Assembly (NCBI GenBank): GCA_001780895.1
Contig: MFJJ01000055.1
Coordinates: 178-7,663 of the forward strand
Direction: 5' to 3'
Length of the DNA stretch: 7,486 nt
Origin: Candidatus Gottesmanbacteria bacterium RIFCSPHIGHO2_01_FULL_46_14
GTDB lineage: Bacteria > Patescibacteriota > Microgenomatia > UBA10105 > UBA927
This document shows positions 6,260-7,486 of the stretch, in pieces. The number at the start of each line of letters is the position of its first letter. Within the stretch, counting starts at the first letter, position 1. The notes beneath the pieces were generated by a model, which saw only the letters and a list, made by a program, of their open reading frames with translations, did no database searches and was not told where the DNA came from. A program made the position numbers and the translations under genes.

Positions 6260-6731
6260 CGCTTTCTTAATCGATTGGACCAAACTCGTTTTGGGAATTG
6301 GTCTATGCTTGGGCGCCGGTGCGCTCGGCTCCGTTTTTACAACTCCCGCTATTGCGGGGTGGTATCAAGGTCTCGTAAAACCGGCGTTTAATCCTCCTGA
6401 TTGGATATTTGGTCCTGTATGGACGACTCTTTTTATATTGATGGGAATTGCGCTTTATCTCGTTTGGACAAGTAATTCTCAAAAACGGGTAGCTGCGCAG
6501 AAGATTTTTTATACCCAGTTGGGGTTTAATGTCACCTGGTCGTATCTCTTTTTTGGATTCCACAATCCGACTCTTGCCTTACTTGATATTGCGGCCCTTT
6601 GGATAGCAATATTTTTGACAATCAGGGCATTTGTGCCGATTTCTAAAACCGCCGCGTATTTGCTATTCCCGTATTTGGTGTGGGTGAGTTTTGCTGCAGT
6701 GCTTAACGCAACTATAGTGCTTCTCAATTAA
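6240..6731 (+). CDS. tspO: TspO/MBR family membrane protein
   Basis: The start chosen is the ATG at 6240 (MAKRRNNAFL), which gives 163 aa, the usual TspO length. In-frame sequence upstream only reads through the cupin gene. Five transmembrane helices are expected. Landmarks are the TPAIAGWYQGLVKPAFNPPDWIFGPVWTTLF loop and helix (35-65) with Trp41 and the PP-x-W motif, LMGIALYLVW (67-76), QLGFNVTWSYLFFG (93-106, the conserved Q-L-x-x-N-x-x-W), and FPYLVWVSFAAVLNATI (143-159). Ala152 lines up with the position of the human A147T variant. TspO proteins bind porphyrins and related ligands, and bacterial members are tied to oxidative or light stress. The 20-bp overlap with the cupin gene and lack of a clear ribosome-binding site suggest translational coupling. 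The role in this organism is unproven. Confidence 0.93.
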   Translation: MAKRRNNAFLIDWTKLVLGIGLCLGAGALGSVFTTPAIAGWYQGLVKPAFNPPDWIFGPVWTTLFILMGIALYLVWTSNSQKRVAAQKIFYTQLGFNVTWSYLFFGFHNPTLALLDIAALWIAIFLTIRAFVPISKTAAYLLFPYLVWVSFAAVLNATIVLLN

Positions 6732-6738
6732 GCAGTTG

Positions 6739-6811
6739 AGCCGTCTGTCGGGATCGAACCGACGACCTACGCTTTACGAAAGCGCCGCTCTACCAACTGA
6801 GCTAAGACGGC
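6739..6811 (-). tRNA. tRNA-Thr (anticodon CGU)
   Basis: The minus strand folds into a complete 73-nt cloverleaf. It has a fully paired 7-bp acceptor (GCCGUCU with AGACGGC), D arm GCUC/GAGC, anticodon stem GCGCU/AGCGU (one G-U pair) closing the 7-nt loop UUCGUAA, variable loop AGGUC, and T arm GUCGG-UUCGAUC-CCGAC. Anticodon CGU reads ACG, with G35, U36, G1-C72 and C2-G71 as expected for threonyl-tRNA synthetase. The discriminator is U and CCA is not encoded (next bases UCA), so a tRNA nucleotidyltransferase must add it. The 3' end lies 7 bp from the tspO stop on the opposite strand, with no terminator visible. Confidence 0.95.
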
Positions 6812-6822
6812 GATGTAACGAT

Positions 6823-6831
6823 ATTGTAGCA
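6823..6831 (-). promoter_or_regulatory. Extended -10 promoter for tRNA-Thr
   Basis: On the minus strand TGCTACAAT (6831 to 6823) is an extended -10 that predicts a start near 6816, about 5 nt before the mature tRNA 5' end. It lies back to back with the promoter of the gene starting at 6886. Confidence 0.5.
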
Positions 6832-6870
6832 AAAATCGCCCAATAACGCGCGCCGCCAATATCTGGCGTA

Positions 6871-6879
6871 TGCTATACT
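6871..6879 (+). promoter_or_regulatory. Extended -10 promoter, predicted leaderless, for the small-ORF/nucleotidyltransferase pair
   Basis: TGCTATACT ends 6 nt before the ATG at 6886, so the predicted +1 is the start codon. No -35 and no Shine-Dalgarno are seen. Confidence 0.55.
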
Positions 6880-6885
6880 ATTCGT

Positions 6886-7137
6886 ATGATCAATTGGAAT
6901 ACCGATGAAAAACGGTTGAAAAAACTCCATCCGAAGGAATATACGCTCTGGCGATTAACGCAGCTTATCAACTATGGGTTGGATGGAGAAAAGATTGATC
7001 AGCAGGAACTGCGTAGGGCGTTAGAATTCCTCTTATGGAACAAAAAATGGAAGACAGAGCAGGGCTTACTGCCAGACAGGAGCAATTTCTGGCAGTGGTA
7101 CTGGAAGAAAAATTTATCCTCGACCGCTTCTATCTGA
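6886..7137 (+). CDS. Small protein of unknown function upstream of a nucleotidyltransferase (candidate antitoxin)
   Basis: The 83-aa open frame starts directly downstream of a strong extended -10. The first ~55 residues (MINWNTDEKRLKKLHPKEYTLWRL...NYGLDGEKIDQQELRRALEFLLWNKKW) are charged, mostly helical and carry no membrane segment. This part looks like a real conserved protein, similar in style to small proteins often found before nucleotidyltransferase genes in CPR genomes. The last ~28 residues overlap the next gene by 103 bp in another frame and have unremarkable composition (QGLLPDRSNFWQWYWKKNLS). They may be read-through of an open frame, with the natural end lost through mutation. It is not recognisable as AbiEi (no winged-helix signature seen). 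Its position suggests a cognate antitoxin for the downstream AbiEii-like protein; this is inference. Confidence 0.6.
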   Translation: MINWNTDEKRLKKLHPKEYTLWRLTQLINYGLDGEKIDQQELRRALEFLLWNKKWKTEQGLLPDRSNFWQWYWKKNLSSTASI

Positions 7138-7361
7138 CTGGTGGCACTGCACTTAGCTCTTGGTATCTCCATCATCGCCAATCGTACGATTTGGATTTTT
7201 TCAGCTTGGAACGGTTTCATAAAGAACATATTATTCGTTGGATGACGGATAACAAAGGCCGCATCGGATATGATTCGGTGCGACTGGAAGAAGATTGGGG
7301 CGGGGGCGAATCGTTGCAAGTCGATTATCCGTGTACCCAACATAGGTTCTGTTGTCTTTAA
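7035..7361 (+). pseudogene. AbiEii/AbiGii-like nucleotidyltransferase, truncated at the C terminus
   Basis: The frame gives 108 aa from the ATG at 7035 (an alternative ATG at 7050 is equally good; family similarity starts at LTARQEQFLA, residue 11). It contains the nucleotidyltransferase core: FYLTGGTALSSWYL (33-44), R48-QS-YDLDFFS (48-57) with Asp52 and Asp54 as metal ligands, and GGGESLQVDY (89-98). This matches AbiEii/AbiGii type IV toxin-like proteins, which transfer nucleotides to tRNA and block translation. Full-length members are normally about twice this long, with a helical C-terminal domain. Here similarity stops at about residue 98-103, just before an AT-rich segment, and the frame ends at 7361. 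It is therefore most likely an inactivated fragment, broken by an insertion or rearrangement. A natural short variant or an assembly junction is less likely. Confidence 0.7.
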
Positions 7362-7486
7362 GACTCTGTAACAAATAAACAGCAAACATAATTATAGGAG
7401 CTAATTTACCTTTCTGCTCGAACTTACTTTCTCAAAAAGGTCTAAGTGAATAATATACCAAATCGTTCCGTGGCGGCAAGGGAAAG
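7345..7486. mobile_element. Possible insertion-sequence end or rearrangement boundary
   Basis: From 7345 the sequence changes character. GGTTCTGTTG (7345-7354) equals the outer end of IS6-family inverted repeats such as IS257/IS431, though the match stops after 10 bases. G+C is 31% over 7361-7460 versus 49% over 7061-7160. The truncated nucleotidyltransferase loses similarity at the same point. No transposase is visible. A frame from GTG at 7446 runs off the window but is too short to judge, and a minus-strand frame closing at 7442 is equally uninformative. A boundary is well supported; its identity as an IS is not. Confidence 0.35.

Noticed and set aside
7446..7486. Start of a new gene at GTG 7446
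   Set aside because: Only 13 codons are visible, the ribosome-binding site is weak, and no family can be recognised.
1..7486. CRISPR array, recoded stop codons, riboswitch
   Set aside because: No spaced direct repeats were seen; TGA ends several clear genes; no gap is long enough or structured enough for a riboswitch.

Overview
The window looks like chromosomal DNA from a compact bacterial genome, most likely a Patescibacteria/CPR lineage. This is inferred from short intergenic gaps, several 4-bp ATGA overlaps, many genes that appear to be transcribed leaderless from extended -10 promoters, and a small-ORF plus nucleotidyltransferase pair. TGA is used as a normal stop (674, 5267, 5446), so the UGA-recoding lineages (Gracilibacteria/Absconditabacteria) are unlikely. 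No marker gene fixes the taxonomy.

Layout. (1) 3-1813, plus strand: the C-terminal part of a GT87/DUF2029-type polyprenol-phosphate glycosyltransferase, joined by an ATGA overlap to an O-antigen ligase-like polytopic protein. This is a surface-glycan module. (2) 1797-2507, minus strand: a single-pass membrane protein with two extracellular Ig-like domains, overlapping the ligase tail to tail by 17 bp. (3) 2571-4832, plus strand: a SnoaL/NTF2-like protein, then a full-length homodimer-type ABC exporter, each with its own promoter. (4) 4884-6731, plus strand: two tightly packed units that read as a stress or metabolite-detoxification cluster. The first is RidA, a 60-aa Trp-rich two-TM protein and PrxQ/BCP peroxiredoxin, all joined by ATGA overlaps. 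The second is a cupin and TspO, overlapping by 20 bp. (5) 6739-6811, minus strand: tRNA-Thr(CGU). (6) 6886-7361, plus strand: a small protein of unknown function followed by an AbiEii-like nucleotidyltransferase cut off after about 100 residues. (7) 7345-7486: AT-rich sequence with no convincing gene, beginning with a motif like an insertion-sequence end. It may be a mobile-element boundary.

The clearest global pattern is promoter placement. Five plus-strand genes (starts 2571, 3060, 4884, 5864, 6886) have a -10 hexamer ending 5-6 nt before the start codon. In four it is an extended -10 (TGnTAnNNT). This puts the predicted +1 on the start codon itself. Downstream genes of the units instead rely on overlapping stops and starts. 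No stretch over 300 bases lacks a gene.
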